NCBI RefSeq assembly: GCF_000159015.1
Contig: NZ_DS999540.1
Coordinates: forward strand, 1 to 64,000
DNA: 64,000 nt
Source: Gleimia coleocanis DSM 15436
GTDB taxonomy: Bacteria; Actinomycetota; Actinomycetes; Actinomycetales; Actinomycetaceae
Direction: 5' to 3'
The notes under the pieces are model-generated. The model saw only the letters and a list, made by a program, of their open reading frames with translations, was not told the origin of the DNA and did no database searches. Below, one piece after another: positions 38,714 to 47,785 of this stretch. How positions within the stretch are numbered: the stretch's first letter is position 1; every line of letters starts with the position of its first letter. A program made the translations under genes and the position numbers.

Positions 38714-39667
38714 ATGTCGAAATATAGGGCGAATGGAACTTCATCGGATGTGTTGAATGGTTTCTTGGACTATCTCACGGTGGAAAAAGGGGCTTCTGCA
38801 CATACTGTGGCGGGTTATCGGCGTGATTTGGAGCGTTTTCTTGTTGAGCGGGGGATTGCTGATACTCCACTTGCGCAGGTTGATACCGTTGCGATTGACG
38901 CTCATTTAACGCAACTTTCTTTAGGTTTTGCGGGTAAACCGGGGTTGTCCGCGGCTTCGATTGCGCGGGCGCGGGCGTCTATTCGGGCTTTATTTCGTTA
39001 TGCGGTTTCTGAAGATATATTAAGTGCAGATCCGGCAGCCGAAGTACAGCAGAAGAAACTGGGTAAGCACCTGCCTAAGGCTATTTCTTTGGAAGAGATT
39101 GCTGCGATGTTGGAGGTGGCTGGTCAGCGTCCGGGGCCAGTGGGGTTACGCGATGTGGCGTTGATTGAACTACTGTATGGCACTGGGGCACGTATCACGG
39201 AGGTTATGAATTTAAGCCCGGATGACTTGTATTTGGCAGGGGAGTTTCCGCATGTGAAGTTATTTGGAAAGGGGCGTAAAGAACGTTTGGTTCCTTTAGG
39301 AAGTTTTGCAGTTCAGGCGTTGGAGGATTATTTGCTGTTAGGTCGCCCGTTACTTTTAGGGAAAGCAAAGACGCGGGTGGCGGGGCATCCGTTGTTTTTA
39401 AATAAACGGGGCTTGTCGTTGAGCCGGCAGAGTGCGTGGGAGATTATTTCTCAGACGGCGGTGGCAGCCGGGTGCGTGAGCGAGGTTTCGCCACACTCGT
39501 TGCGGCATTCTTTCGCAACGCATTTGCTGGAGGGCGGTGCGTCGATTCGTGACGTGCAGGAACTGTTAGGTCATGCGTCTGTTACGACTACACAGATTTA
39601 TACAAAGGTATCAATGAATACGCTCCGTGAAGTCCATGCCCTTACTCATCCTCGTGCTAACCTATGA
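38714..39667 (+). CDS. xerD: Site-specific tyrosine recombinase XerD
   Basis: A 317-aa tyrosine recombinase with an N-terminal SAM-like core-binding domain (LNGFLDYLTVEKGASAHTVAGYRRDLERFL) and a catalytic domain carrying Arg in GTGARITE, Lys in FGKGRKERLVPL, HSLRHSFATHLLEGGA (His, Arg), LGHASVTTTQIYTKV (His and nucleophile Tyr). XerCD resolve chromosome dimers at dif. The xerD-parA neighbourhood is the usual chromosomal one, so this is not a phage or transposon integrase. Overlaps parA by four bases. Confidence 0.92.
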   Translation: MSKYRANGTSSDVLNGFLDYLTVEKGASAHTVAGYRRDLERFLVERGIADTPLAQVDTVAIDAHLTQLSLGFAGKPGLSAASIARARASIRALFRYAVSEDILSADPAAEVQQKKLGKHLPKAISLEEIAAMLEVAGQRPGPVGLRDVALIELLYGTGARITEVMNLSPDDLYLAGEFPHVKLFGKGRKERLVPLGSFAVQALEDYLLLGRPLLLGKAKTRVAGHPLFLNKRGLSLSRQSAWEIISQTAVAAGCVSEVSPHSLRHSFATHLLEGGASIRDVQELLGHASVTTTQIYTKVSMNTLREVHALTHPRANL

Positions 39668-40536
39668 GTGTGAGTGACGTACAGTTAGATTTAATGCCAG
39701 TGCCACCTAAGGGTGGTCGTGATGATCAATTTCCAGTTCCACAGCCTTTGGAAACCCATGGTCCAGCACGCATTATTGCTATGTGTAACCAGAAGGGTGG
39801 TGTGGGTAAAACTACCACTACTATTAATCTGGCTGCTTCTCTAGCTGAATACGGTCGTAAAGTTCTGATTATTGACTTTGACCCGCAGGGTGCTGCGTCT
39901 GCTGGTTTGGGTGTGAACACTCAGGAGCTAGATTTAACGATTTATAATCTGTTGCTGTCATCTAAGGTTGATGTACACGATGCGATTGTGGAGACCCAGG
40001 TTCCTAACCTGCATATTATTCCTGCAAATATTGATCTTTCTGCGGCGGAAGTGCAGCTTGTGAATGAGGTAGCACGTGAGCAGGCTTTAACTCGCGTGTT
40101 GCGTCCAATTTTGGATGATTATGACGTTATTTTCGTTGATTGCCAGCCATCTTTGGGGTTGTTGACAGTTAATGCATTAACGGCTGCTCATGGTGTGATG
40201 ATTCCCCTGGAAGCTGAATACTTTGCTCTGCGTGGTGTAGCGCTTTTGGTAGACACCATTGATATGGTTGCAGATCGCTTGAACCCGCGTTTGAAGATTG
40301 ATGGTATTTTGGCAACCATGGTTGACACTCGTACACTGCATTCACGGGAAGTCTTGGAACGTCTGTACCAGGCTTTTGGCGAGAAGGTTTATGACACGCA
40401 GATTCGTCGTACGGTTAAGTTCCCTGATGCTTCTGTTGCGACTGAACCAATTACAACTTATGCTCCAACCCACGCTGGCGCAGAGGCTTACCGTCGTTTG
40501 GCTCGTGAAGTGATTGCCCGTGGCGACGCTGCATAA
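39664..40536 (+). CDS. ParA-family chromosome partitioning ATPase
   Basis: A 290-aa ParA/Soj-type ATPase with deviant Walker A CNQKGGVGKTTTTINLAAS (residues 39-57), Walker A' DFDPQGAAS and Walker B VIFVDCQPS. This is the extra ParA linked to xerD and scpAB in Actinobacteria, distinct from the ParA beside parB near oriC. No parB is near. It is coupled to xerD through an ATGA overlap. The expected next genes, scpA and scpB, are missing. Confidence 0.9.
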   Translation: MSVSDVQLDLMPVPPKGGRDDQFPVPQPLETHGPARIIAMCNQKGGVGKTTTTINLAASLAEYGRKVLIIDFDPQGAASAGLGVNTQELDLTIYNLLLSSKVDVHDAIVETQVPNLHIIPANIDLSAAEVQLVNEVAREQALTRVLRPILDDYDVIFVDCQPSLGLLTVNALTAAHGVMIPLEAEYFALRGVALLVDTIDMVADRLNPRLKIDGILATMVDTRTLHSREVLERLYQAFGEKVYDTQIRRTVKFPDASVATEPITTYAPTHAGAEAYRRLAREVIARGDAA

Positions 40537-40548
40537 TTCCTAAGTTTT

Positions 40549-40603
40549 TGCGTGCGAATTTAGATTCCCGCGTTTCCTCTGCGTGCGAATCGTAACTCGC
40601 GCG
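40549..40603. repeat. Imperfect direct repeat downstream of parA
   Basis: TGCGTGCGAAT occurs at 40549-40559 and 40580-40590, each followed by a diverged TTAGATTCCCGCG / CGTAACTCGCGCG segment. Two units of about 24 bases at a 31-base step lie between the parA stop and its terminator. Role unknown. Confidence 0.5.
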
Positions 40604-40629
40604 ATATTTAAAATATTCTTTGCATAAAG

Positions 40630-40667
40630 TTTTGGGCTCCCGCGGTAGTAAACGCGGGAGCCCAAAA
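40630..40667. terminator. Bidirectional terminator after parA
   Basis: TTTTGGGCTCCCGCG (40630-40644) pairs perfectly with CGCGGGAGCCCAAAA (40653-40667) over an eight-base loop, with T/A tracts on both sides, between convergent parA and the small membrane-anchored protein gene. Confidence 0.9.
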
Positions 40668-40683
40668 GCAGTTATTTTGGAGT

Positions 40684-41019
40684 TTACTTCTGCTGAGACT
40701 TTTCGCAAAGCATAGCTTTATCAGCGTCGGTCATTGCATCGGTTTCAGACTTCAGCTTAGTAGCAACATCTGCGCCGCAGAACATAGCGATGTCATTTTC
40801 AATGTGAGTAGTAGAGGTTCCCAGTTCGGGGTAGCAGGCATTACCCGCAACTACGCGGTCAAAACGAACCTTAGCTTCTTCACAGCGCACTGGATCAAGC
40901 TGAGCGCTTGCACCTAAGAACTTAGTTGCAGCAAAAATACCGCCAACAATAAGAACAGCTACAACAGCTAAAACAGCAATAACCTTGCCAAAAGGCTTTT
41001 GAGTATTTTCAGTATTCAT
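40684..41019 (-). CDS. Small membrane-anchored protein with four cysteines, unknown function
   Basis: A 111-aa protein with one N-terminal membrane segment (about 13-34, VIAVLAVVAVLIVGGIFAA) and a 75-residue outer domain containing four cysteines (in DPVRCEEAKV, GNACYPELG, AMFCGADV and AMLCEKS) that could form two disulfides. The hydrophobic segment has no good cleavage or lipobox motif, so it is probably a signal anchor. I recognise no family. It occupies, on the opposite strand, the place where scpA/scpB are normally found. ATG at 41019, weakly marked ribosome binding site (AGGGTTT). Confidence 0.6.
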   Translation of the reverse strand: MNTENTQKPFGKVIAVLAVVAVLIVGGIFAATKFLGASAQLDPVRCEEAKVRFDRVVAGNACYPELGTSTTHIENDIAMFCGADVATKLKSETDAMTDADKAMLCEKSQQK

Positions 41020-41183
41020 AAACCCTAATTATATGCCTCTTTATGATAGAAGCAGAAAAACTATATGATTTCCTAGCTCCTCTACTGTGACGCACTCAGC
41101 TTAACAAAACCGCCATAAAACATAGAAAAACGCTAGCATCTCCCGTATTCTTAAAGAGATCAAGATATTGACGGGAGGTCAAC

Positions 41184-41312
41184 ATGCAGCATTTCCTGGC
41201 AAACCAAGTAAAAGCCAGTCTTAACCCACGCGGGTTTCACTTTGAAGAATCGATGCAACATTCCGATTCAGCAAACAATGCGCATTACACACCTCAGCAA
41301 GAGGCGAATTAA
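41184..41312 (+). CDS. Possible 42-aa protein, unknown function
   Basis: A 353-base gap between the small membrane protein and rluB holds one short frame: ATG at 41184, 42 codons, TAA at 41310. A near-perfect Shine-Dalgarno GGGAGGT (41173-41179) lies five bases upstream, better than that of most real genes here. The peptide begins MQHFLANQVKASLNPRGF, then is polar and ends TPQQEAN; no membrane segment or known motif. It could be a real small protein, an upstream ORF of rluB, or a remnant of the missing scpB. The rest of the gap is AT-rich, with a dispersed 8-mer at 41347 just before rluB. Confidence 0.4.
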   Translation: MQHFLANQVKASLNPRGFHFEESMQHSDSANNAHYTPQQEAN

Positions 41313-41372
41313 AAGTAATTCCGCCTAACGAAAAGAAACGAAAATTCGCCCTCGAAAAATAGAAGGAAAAGA

Positions 41373-42119
41373 ATGCGAAACGATCCACACGTAGAAGACG
41401 GCGTACGCCTCCAAAAAGTAATCTCCCAAGCAGGAGTCGCATCCCGCCGCCACGCTGAAAAACTCATCATTTCCGGCCGCGTAAAAGTTGATGGCAATAT
41501 CGTGCGCACCCTCGGAATCCGCGTAGACCCAAGCGTGCAAACCATCCACGTAGACGGCAACCAAATCATGCTGGACACCAAGTCCCTCACCATCGCTCTT
41601 AACAAGCCAGCTGGTGTAGTTTCCACCATGGATGACCCAGACGGTCGTCCTTGCCTCGCAGAATTCGTAGAACAGTACAACCAACGCCTCTACCACGTCG
41701 GACGCTTGGATACCGACACCGCCGGTCTGATTCTGCTCACCAACGACGGGGAACTCTCACACCGCCTCATGCACCCATCATGGGAAGTACCTAAAACCTA
41801 TGTAGCAACCGTACACGGTGAAGTACCTCGCGGGTTGGGACGTAAACTAGCCCGAGGCATCACCCTTGAAGACGGTCCAGTAAAGGTAGAAGACTTCCAA
41901 ATCACCGACCACTACGGTGAAATGACCCTCGTACAGCTAACCCTGCACGAAGGTCGTAACCGCATTGTGCGTCGTATCATGGACCACGTCGGTTTCCCAG
42001 TTATCGAACTAGTTCGTACCCAGTTCGGACCAGTCCACATTGGACGCCTACACTCCGGCGTAACCCGTCGTATCGAAGGTCCAGTACTGCAGGAACTCTA
42101 CCGTGCGGTAAACCTGTAA
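41373..42119 (+). CDS. rluB: 23S rRNA pseudouridine synthase (RluB/RsuA family)
   Basis: A 248-aa pseudouridine synthase: N-terminal S4 RNA-binding domain (VRLQKVISQAGVASRRHAEKLIISGRVKVDG, 9-39), catalytic GRLDTDTAGLILLTNDG with the nucleophilic Asp, and the RsuA-family C-terminal GRNRIVRRIMDHVGFPVIELVRTQFGP. By gene order (before cmk-der) it is RluB-like, modifying 23S rRNA near the peptidyl-transferase centre. ATG after AGAAGGAAAAG. 30 bases before the fused cmk-der gene; likely one operon. Confidence 0.93.
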   Translation: MRNDPHVEDGVRLQKVISQAGVASRRHAEKLIISGRVKVDGNIVRTLGIRVDPSVQTIHVDGNQIMLDTKSLTIALNKPAGVVSTMDDPDGRPCLAEFVEQYNQRLYHVGRLDTDTAGLILLTNDGELSHRLMHPSWEVPKTYVATVHGEVPRGLGRKLARGITLEDGPVKVEDFQITDHYGEMTLVQLTLHEGRNRIVRRIMDHVGFPVIELVRTQFGPVHIGRLHSGVTRRIEGPVLQELYRAVNL

Positions 42120-42149
42120 CAGTTAATAACTAGCTAAGTTGAGGAAAAA

Positions 42150-44333
42150 ATGAGCTACCAAGAACACCTACCAAAACTAAAGCAGCTGTTAGCTGAAAAC
42201 GGTCTTTCAGTTGCCATTGACGGCCCATCTGGATCCGGAAAGTCCACCATCTCACGTCGCCTAGCAGACGAACTCGGTATTGGCTACCTAGATACCGGCG
42301 CAATGTACCGCGCGCTCACCTGGTACTGCCTAGATCAAGGCCTTCCAGTAGATGACTACGACGCTGCTGCTGGTGCAGCAGACTCATTCCCACTACTCAT
42401 GGGCAACGATCCGCAAGACACGCGCGTTTACGTAGGTTCAACCGACGTTACCGATGCTATCCGCACCACTGAAATCTCAGAAAACGTCTCTGCAATTGCT
42501 ACTAACTTAGCGGTACGTGACACCATGCGTCGCCTACAGCGCGAGATTATCGAAAAAGCAGTGCGTGCAGGTTCCGGCATGGTTGCAGAAGGACGCGATA
42601 TCACAACCGTAGTCGCACCAGACGCTGACCTGCGGATTCTGCTCACCGCATCTTCAGATGCGCGTTTAGCACGTCGCGCAGCCCAGCTAAATGAAGAAGT
42701 TACTGCAGAAGCCATCGAAGCAACCAAAGCTCAGGTTCTTGACCGCGATGCCAAAGACTCTACGGTTGTAAACTTCACTACCGCAGCAGATGGGGTAGTA
42801 CTTCTTGATACTTCCGTACAAACTGTGGAAGAAACCATGGAGATTGTATTCCAGCTGGTTGCAACCACACTGTATCGTAAGGAAGCTGAAGCTGAGGAAG
42901 CCGACGCACGCACCCGGACAATGCGCAATGCCTTGGCTGATTACGACCTGACCGATGAAGACGAAGCCTTACTGTCTGGTGACTATGAAGACTACTTTGA
43001 TGAAGAAGACCAGGCTGGTTTGCCAGTTCTGGCAATCATCGGTCGTCCCAACGTGGGTAAGTCCACGCTGGTAAACCGTATTTTGGAACGCCGCGCTGCG
43101 GTGGTACAGGATACGCCTGGGGTAACTCGTGACCGCGTTTCCTACCCAGCTCAATGGGCAGGGCGTGACTTCACCCTGGTTGACACTGGTGGCTGGGAAA
43201 TGGATGTTAAGGGCTTGGATAAGTCCGTTGCTGATCAGGCAGAAATCGCTATCGAAATGGCTGACGCAGTTATTTTCGTAGTAGATGCAACTGTTGGTGC
43301 CACCCATACCGACGAACAATTAGTCCGCGTGCTACGCCGCTCTAACAAGCCAATCCTCCTGGCCGCCAATAAAGTTGACTCTGCCAACCAGGAAGCTGAT
43401 GCAGCGTACCTATGGTCGCTGGGCTTAGGAGAACCTTTCCCAGTTTCCGCATTGCACGGTCGTGGTGCCGGTGACCTCCTGGATAAAGCAATGGAAATTC
43501 TGCCTTTAGAATCATCTGTTGCTCAGTCCATGCCGAAAGACGGACCACGTCGTATCGCGCTGATTGGTCGTCCAAACGTAGGTAAGTCATCTTTGCTTAA
43601 CCAACTCGCGGGTTCTGACCGCGTGGTAGTTAACGACCTGGCGGGCACCACGCGTGATCCAGTCGATGAACTTATTGAAATTGATGGCCGTCCCTGGTGG
43701 TTTGTTGATACCGCGGGCGTACGCCGTAAGATGCATCGCACCACCGGTGCTGACTACTATGCGTCTATTCGTACTCAGGCTGCCTTGGAAAAGGCTGAGC
43801 TGGCACTGGTACTGCTTGACGCTTCTGAAAAAATGACCGAACAGGACGTGCGTGTGGTGCAGGCAGCGATTGATGCGGGCCGCGCTGTAGTGATTATTAA
43901 CAACAAGTGGGATTTAGTTGATGAAGACCGCCGTGAACAGCTGAAGTTTGAACATGAGCGTGAACTAAAACAGATTCAGTGGGCGTCTCGCATCAATCTT
44001 TCTGCTAAGACTGGTTGGCATACTAACCGTATTGTCCGAGCGATGGATGAAGCCTTAGCAGGGTGGGAAACTCGTATTTCCACTGGTCGTTTGAACTCTT
44101 TCCTGGGAGAACTGGTAGCAGCTAAGCCTCACCCAGTACGCGGTGGTAAGCAGCCTCGTATCCTGTTTGCTACGCAGGCTTCTACTAAACCACCACGCTT
44201 CGTTATCTTCACTACTGGATTCCTTGACCCTGCATACCGTCGTTTTATTGAACGTCGTCTGCGTGAAGACTTTGGTTTCCACGGCACGCCAATCCAGATT
44301 AGCGTGCGCGTTCGTGAAAAGCGTCGCAAGTAG
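42150..44333 (+). CDS. cmk-der: Bifunctional cytidylate kinase / GTPase Der
   Basis: One continuous 727-codon frame joins two normally separate proteins. Residues 1-235 are cytidylate kinase (P-loop [10 protein letters not shown], 24-33; [24 protein letters not shown]), which phosphorylates CMP and dCMP. An acidic linker (about 235-285) leads to the ribosome-assembly GTPase Der with two G domains: GRPNVGKST near 297 and GRPNVGKSS near 472, DTPGVTRDR and DLAGTTRDP switch regions, and a C-terminal KH-like domain ([17 protein letters not shown]). Such fusions are known in Actinomycetaceae and Bifidobacteriaceae. No stop or frameshift is seen at the junction. Confidence 0.96.
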   Translation: MSYQEHLPKLKQLLAENGLSVAIDGPSGSGKSTISRRLADELGIGYLDTGAMYRALTWYCLDQGLPVDDYDAAAGAADSFPLLMGNDPQDTRVYVGSTDVTDAIRTTEISENVSAIATNLAVRDTMRRLQREIIEKAVRAGSGMVAEGRDITTVVAPDADLRILLTASSDARLARRAAQLNEEVTAEAIEATKAQVLDRDAKDSTVVNFTTAADGVVLLDTSVQTVEETMEIVFQLVATTLYRKEAEAEEADARTRTMRNALADYDLTDEDEALLSGDYEDYFDEEDQAGLPVLAIIGRPNVGKSTLVNRILERRAAVVQDTPGVTRDRVSYPAQWAGRDFTLVDTGGWEMDVKGLDKSVADQAEIAIEMADAVIFVVDATVGATHTDEQLVRVLRRSNKPILLAANKVDSANQEADAAYLWSLGLGEPFPVSALHGRGAGDLLDKAMEILPLESSVAQSMPKDGPRRIALIGRPNVGKSSLLNQLAGSDRVVVNDLAGTTRDPVDELIEIDGRPWWFVDTAGVRRKMHRTTGADYYASIRTQAALEKAELALVLLDASEKMTEQDVRVVQAAIDAGRAVVIINNKWDLVDEDRREQLKFEHERELKQIQWASRINLSAKTGWHTNRIVRAMDEALAGWETRISTGRLNSFLGELVAAKPHPVRGGKQPRILFATQASTKPPRFVIFTTGFLDPAYRRFIERRLREDFGFHGTPIQISVRVREKRRK

Positions 44334-44399
44334 TACCTGAAACGGGATAAACTTAAAGACGTAGCATAAAAACTTACTATTGGATTTAAGGAGAGCTTA

Positions 44400-45299
44400 A
44401 TGGCTATTCCAAAAGTGCTTCTCTACTACGCTTTCGCACCGATTCCTGATCCAGAAGCAATCCGCCTCTGGCAGCGTGATTTGTGTGAGAGCCTGGGACT
44501 GCGCGGTCGTATCCTCGTTTCCAAGCACGGTTTGAATGGTACTGTTGGTGGCGACTTGGACGCTGTTAAGATGTACCGCAAGAAGACCCGTGAATACCCA
44601 GCATTCCGCGACATTGATTTCAAGTGGAGTGAAGGTACTGGTCTGGACGAAAACGGTATGAGCCTGGACTTCCCACGCCTTTCCGTGAAAGTACGTGACG
44701 AGATCGTGTCTTTCGGAGCCCCTGACGACGTAACCGTTGACGAAAACGGTGTGGTTGATGGTGGCGTCCATTTGAAGCCAGCTGAACTACATAAGTTGCT
44801 GGAGGAAAAGGGTGATGAAGTAGTATTCTTCGACGGCCGTAACGCATGGGAAGCTCGTATCGGTCGTTTCAAGAATGCGATTATCCCAGACGTTACTACT
44901 AGCCACGATTTCATTCGCGAAATTGAGTCCGGCAAGTACGATGAAATTAAAGATAAGCCAGTAGTAACCTACTGTACCGGTGGTATTCGCTGTGAGTTGC
45001 TTTCTGCCATGATGAAGAAGCGTGGCTTTAAGGATATTTACCAGATTGATGGTGGTATCGTCCGTTACGGTGAAGCATTTGGCAATGACGGTTACTGGGA
45101 AGGCTCCCTGGCTATTTTCGACGGTCGCGAAGTAATGGATTTTGCTCCTGGTGCGAAGGTACTTTCCACTTGTGACGGTTGTGGCGCTCCAACTAACCTG
45201 TTGGCGAACTGCACTGATCCGGCTTGTCGTAAGCGCCTGCTGTGCTGCGAAAACTGCGAGTCAGTAAGCTGTGCAGAGCACGCGAAAGTGGATGCGTAA
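44400..45299 (+). CDS. trhO: tRNA uridine(34) hydroxylase / rhodanese TrhO
   Basis: A 299-aa rhodanese-domain protein of the YceA/TrhO family. An N-terminal acylphosphatase-like domain ([15 protein letters not shown]...[11 protein letters not shown]) precedes the rhodanese domain with catalytic C192 in [10 protein letters not shown] cysteine-rich C-terminus ([29 protein letters not shown]) looks zinc-binding. TrhO makes 5-hydroxyuridine at tRNA position 34, the precursor of cmo5U/mo5U; this role is from E. coli and B. subtilis homologues. Shine-Dalgarno AAGGAGA, ATG at 44400. Followed by an inverted 8-mer pair. Confidence 0.9.
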   Translation: MAIPKVLLYYAFAPIPDPEAIRLWQRDLCESLGLRGRILVSKHGLNGTVGGDLDAVKMYRKKTREYPAFRDIDFKWSEGTGLDENGMSLDFPRLSVKVRDEIVSFGAPDDVTVDENGVVDGGVHLKPAELHKLLEEKGDEVVFFDGRNAWEARIGRFKNAIIPDVTTSHDFIREIESGKYDEIKDKPVVTYCTGGIRCELLSAMMKKRGFKDIYQIDGGIVRYGEAFGNDGYWEGSLAIFDGREVMDFAPGAKVLSTCDGCGAPTNLLANCTDPACRKRLLCCENCESVSCAEHAKVDA

Positions 45300-45320
45300 G
45301 CTTTAGCGCATTAATTTTCC

Positions 45321-45360
45321 GAGGGCGGTGTTAGCATCTAAAAGTGCCGGCACCGCCCTC
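45321..45360. terminator. Hairpin from an inverted pair of the 8-mer motif
   Basis: GAGGGCGGTG (45321-45330) and CACCGCCCTC (45351-45360) form a 10-bp stem over 20 bases. The left arm continues upstream with TTTTCC, the motif tail. It lies between convergent trhO and the EamA gene and may end both transcripts, although no long T-run is present on either strand. Confidence 0.65.
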
Positions 45361-45424
45361 AGAGTTTGTGTGGAATAAGGCGCAAGCTACGTTTATAGAT
45401 ATGAAAAGCTGGTTTCTTATCGGA

Positions 45425-46360
45425 TTAAACGTCTGCACGCGGGCCGCGACGGCGACGCCACGGACGAGCTGGTCCCAAAGCATGGCGACGATGTGAAACC
45501 GCTGCCAGAACACCATCCACCGCCATAATGGCAACAGCAGTCCAGATGCCAATGTAAGTTGGCCACTGCTCAGGCGCAATCCGTTCTCCAAGCAGTACCG
45601 CAACCGACGTAACTAAAGCAGGTTCAAGGTAGGAAAGCAGACCGAAAACAACATAAGACAATAATTTAGCAGCCAATACGTAGGTTACTAAGCCAATAAT
45701 TGAAAGCACACCTAAAGTTAGCAACAGGGTAGTGGTCTGCACTGAATGAAGCGCATTAGACAATCCGCCCTCAGCAAATGCGTAATAAAGCGCAAACGGA
45801 ATCGCGAAAACTAGCTCCCAGGTGAGTGCTCCCACACCATCAGTTTTCGTTACTCGACGTAGCACGAAGTAAGCTGGGTATCCCACGGCAATGAAAAGAA
45901 CTACCCAGCCGACTGCACCCGTGCGATAAGCTTCAAACGCAACTGCTGAAAGAGCCACGATGGTAGAAACCCAGGCCAGGGGACTCATTGACTCATTAAA
46001 CATAAAGCGGCCAATAAGTACCATTACTAGGGGAAGTAAGAAGTAGCCAAGAGACACTTGCAGGGTATAACCGTGCTGCGGTGCCCAACCGAAGAGCCAC
46101 ATCTGCGCAGCCAACATCGGAGCTGTAAAGAGATAAACCAAAAGTAGTTTGGGATTAGCTTTGAACCTACGGAACTCGTCAGTGAACCAGTAGAAGCGTT
46201 TCGCAACTAGCATTGCTAAGAGGATACCGGGAACTGACATGAGAATCCGCCATCCCCAGATCTGGATGCCGTTTAGGGGAGCCAGCAGGGCAGCGACCAA
46301 CGCGAATACGGCGAAGGTGAGGGATGAGAGGATTGAGACGCTGAGCCCACGACGGTTCAA
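45425..46360 (-). CDS. EamA/DMT-family transporter
   Basis: A 311-aa membrane protein with ten predicted helices in two EamA halves, as in drug/metabolite transporters of the RhaT/YojE-type (10 TMS). Polar residues are few and no substrate motif is recognised. An Arg-rich C-terminus (RRHALGPARPWRRRRGPRAD) probably faces the cytoplasm. Start ATG at 46360; the tRNA-Pro gene lies upstream on the same strand, about 80 bases away. Confidence 0.85.
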   Translation of the reverse strand: MNRRGLSVSILSSLTFAVFALVAALLAPLNGIQIWGWRILMSVPGILLAMLVAKRFYWFTDEFRRFKANPKLLLVYLFTAPMLAAQMWLFGWAPQHGYTLQVSLGYFLLPLVMVLIGRFMFNESMSPLAWVSTIVALSAVAFEAYRTGAVGWVVLFIAVGYPAYFVLRRVTKTDGVGALTWELVFAIPFALYYAFAEGGLSNALHSVQTTTLLLTLGVLSIIGLVTYVLAAKLLSYVVFGLLSYLEPALVTSVAVLLGERIAPEQWPTYIGIWTAVAIMAVDGVLAAVSHRRHALGPARPWRRRRGPRADV

Positions 46361-46438
46361 GAGATTACCTTACTGTATTCGTGAAAAAAGTCAGATTACG
46401 AAGTTCGTATCTGACTTAAATTATTTAGGCATAATCGG

Positions 46439-46512
<74 letters not shown>

Positions 46513-46582
46513 GTGTTGTTAGACAACATTTTAAGTTTAGCTTAAGAAGCGGGCTTAATGCGAATCAAAAGGGGAGCTTTGT

Positions 46583-46588
46583 TAGTAT
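46583..46588 (+). promoter_or_regulatory. -10 box of the RNA methyltransferase gene (leaderless type)
   Basis: TAGTAT is followed by exactly six bases and ATG at 46595. No Shine-Dalgarno occurs at a usable distance (the nearest, AGGGGAG, is 20 bases away). Confidence 0.4.
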
Positions 46589-46594
46589 TTAACT

Positions 46595-47785
46595 ATGTTT
46601 AACCAGGTTTCTGAGTCGCCTCAACTATGTTCCTACTATGCTGCCCAGCAGTGCTTGTCCTGCCCACAGATTGAAGTTCCCTACGAGCAGCAGGTGGCTG
46701 AGAAAACCGCACGAGTTAAATCCTTACTACCTATGATTGCAGAAGATGCCTGGTTACCTACGCAAGAATCAGCTTCTGTTGGGTTCCGTAATAAAGCAAA
46801 AATGGTGGTCACAGGATCCGCCGCTAACGCGATGCTAGGAATCCTGGGGAGTGACTACGCGGGGCAGGATTTAACTGAGTGTCCGCTTTACTCCCAGCAT
46901 ATGCGTGACTTCTTGAAGACTTTTCAACGTTGGATTAGGGAGCTGGGAATTAGCCCGTATTCAGTGAAGGAACGTAGGGGAGAGCTTAAATATATTCTGG
47001 TAACGGAATCTCCTGACGGGCAGTTTTTAGTACGTTGGGTACTACGCTCTCACAGGTGGGTATCGCGCCTGCGTAATTTCGTTTCCGTAATGCAGGAAGA
47101 ATTTCCTGAAATTGCTGTGGTGAGTGCGAATATTTTAGCTGAACATGTCGCACTAACCGAGGGACCGGAGGAAATCTCGCTTTACGGTGATTACTTACCT
47201 TTCCAATTGGGACGTGTAAAGTTACAGCTGTTGCCACGTTCCTTCTTCCAGACGAATACTTTTATTGCGCATGCTATGTATCAGCAGGCGCAGCGTTGGG
47301 CAATTGCTTTGAAACCTGACCGCGCAGTGGATTTATTCTGTGGCGTCGGTGGTTTTGCATTATTTTTAGCTGCTACTTGCCGCGCGGTAACGGGGGTGGA
47401 GCTTTCCGCACCGGCGATTGCAGCAGCCAAGCGGGGGGCGGTTGCTTCTGGTTTGGAAAACGTGGATTTTTACGCTGCGGACGCAACGAGTTTTTCTATT
47501 TCCGAGGGCGGTCTGCAGCTTACACGCCGTGACATGATTGTCGTAAATCCACCACGTCGCGGGATCGGTGTCGAGCTTGCTAACTGGATTAACGAGTCGC
47601 AAGCGCGAGTCATCATTTATTCATCCTGTAACCCGGTATCTCTGGCTAAGGATATGGAACTGTTGGGAAGCTATAAGGCTACGCGTGCGCGCGTTTTTGA
47701 TATGTTCCCCGGCACAGACCATGCTGAAGTAATGGTTTTATTGGTTAAAGAGCCGCAGGGGAATGCTGAGAGGAAAACTGTTTAA
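46595..47785 (+). CDS. rlmC: 23S rRNA (uracil-5-)-methyltransferase, RlmC-like
   Basis: A 396-aa RumA/RumB-type m5U methyltransferase. The N-terminal cysteines (CSYYAAQQCLSCPQ, 12-25, with a later Cys at TECPLY) make the iron-sulfur cluster site of the RlmC/RlmD group; there is no TRAM domain, favouring RlmC. The SAM-binding motif is VDLFCGVGGFAL, then VNPPRRGIG, and the catalytic cysteine is in IIYSSCNPVSLAKD. It likely methylates U747 of 23S rRNA, though in Gram-positives one enzyme may also do U1939. It overlaps the antiporter gene by one base (TAATG). Confidence 0.9.
   Translation: MFNQVSESPQLCSYYAAQQCLSCPQIEVPYEQQVAEKTARVKSLLPMIAEDAWLPTQESASVGFRNKAKMVVTGSAANAMLGILGSDYAGQDLTECPLYSQHMRDFLKTFQRWIRELGISPYSVKERRGELKYILVTESPDGQFLVRWVLRSHRWVSRLRNFVSVMQEEFPEIAVVSANILAEHVALTEGPEEISLYGDYLPFQLGRVKLQLLPRSFFQTNTFIAHAMYQQAQRWAIALKPDRAVDLFCGVGGFALFLAATCRAVTGVELSAPAIAAAKRGAVASGLENVDFYAADATSFSISEGGLQLTRRDMIVVNPPRRGIGVELANWINESQARVIIYSSCNPVSLAKDMELLGSYKATRARVFDMFPGTDHAEVMVLLVKEPQGNAERKTV

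Noticed and set aside
38714-39667. Phage or integron integrase
   Set aside because: The protein is XerD by motifs and lies in its usual chromosomal place; no att sites, tRNA disruption or phage genes nearby.
41309-41696. Antisense frames over the rluB start
   Set aside because: Two overlapping shadows of rluB without start signals or known domains.
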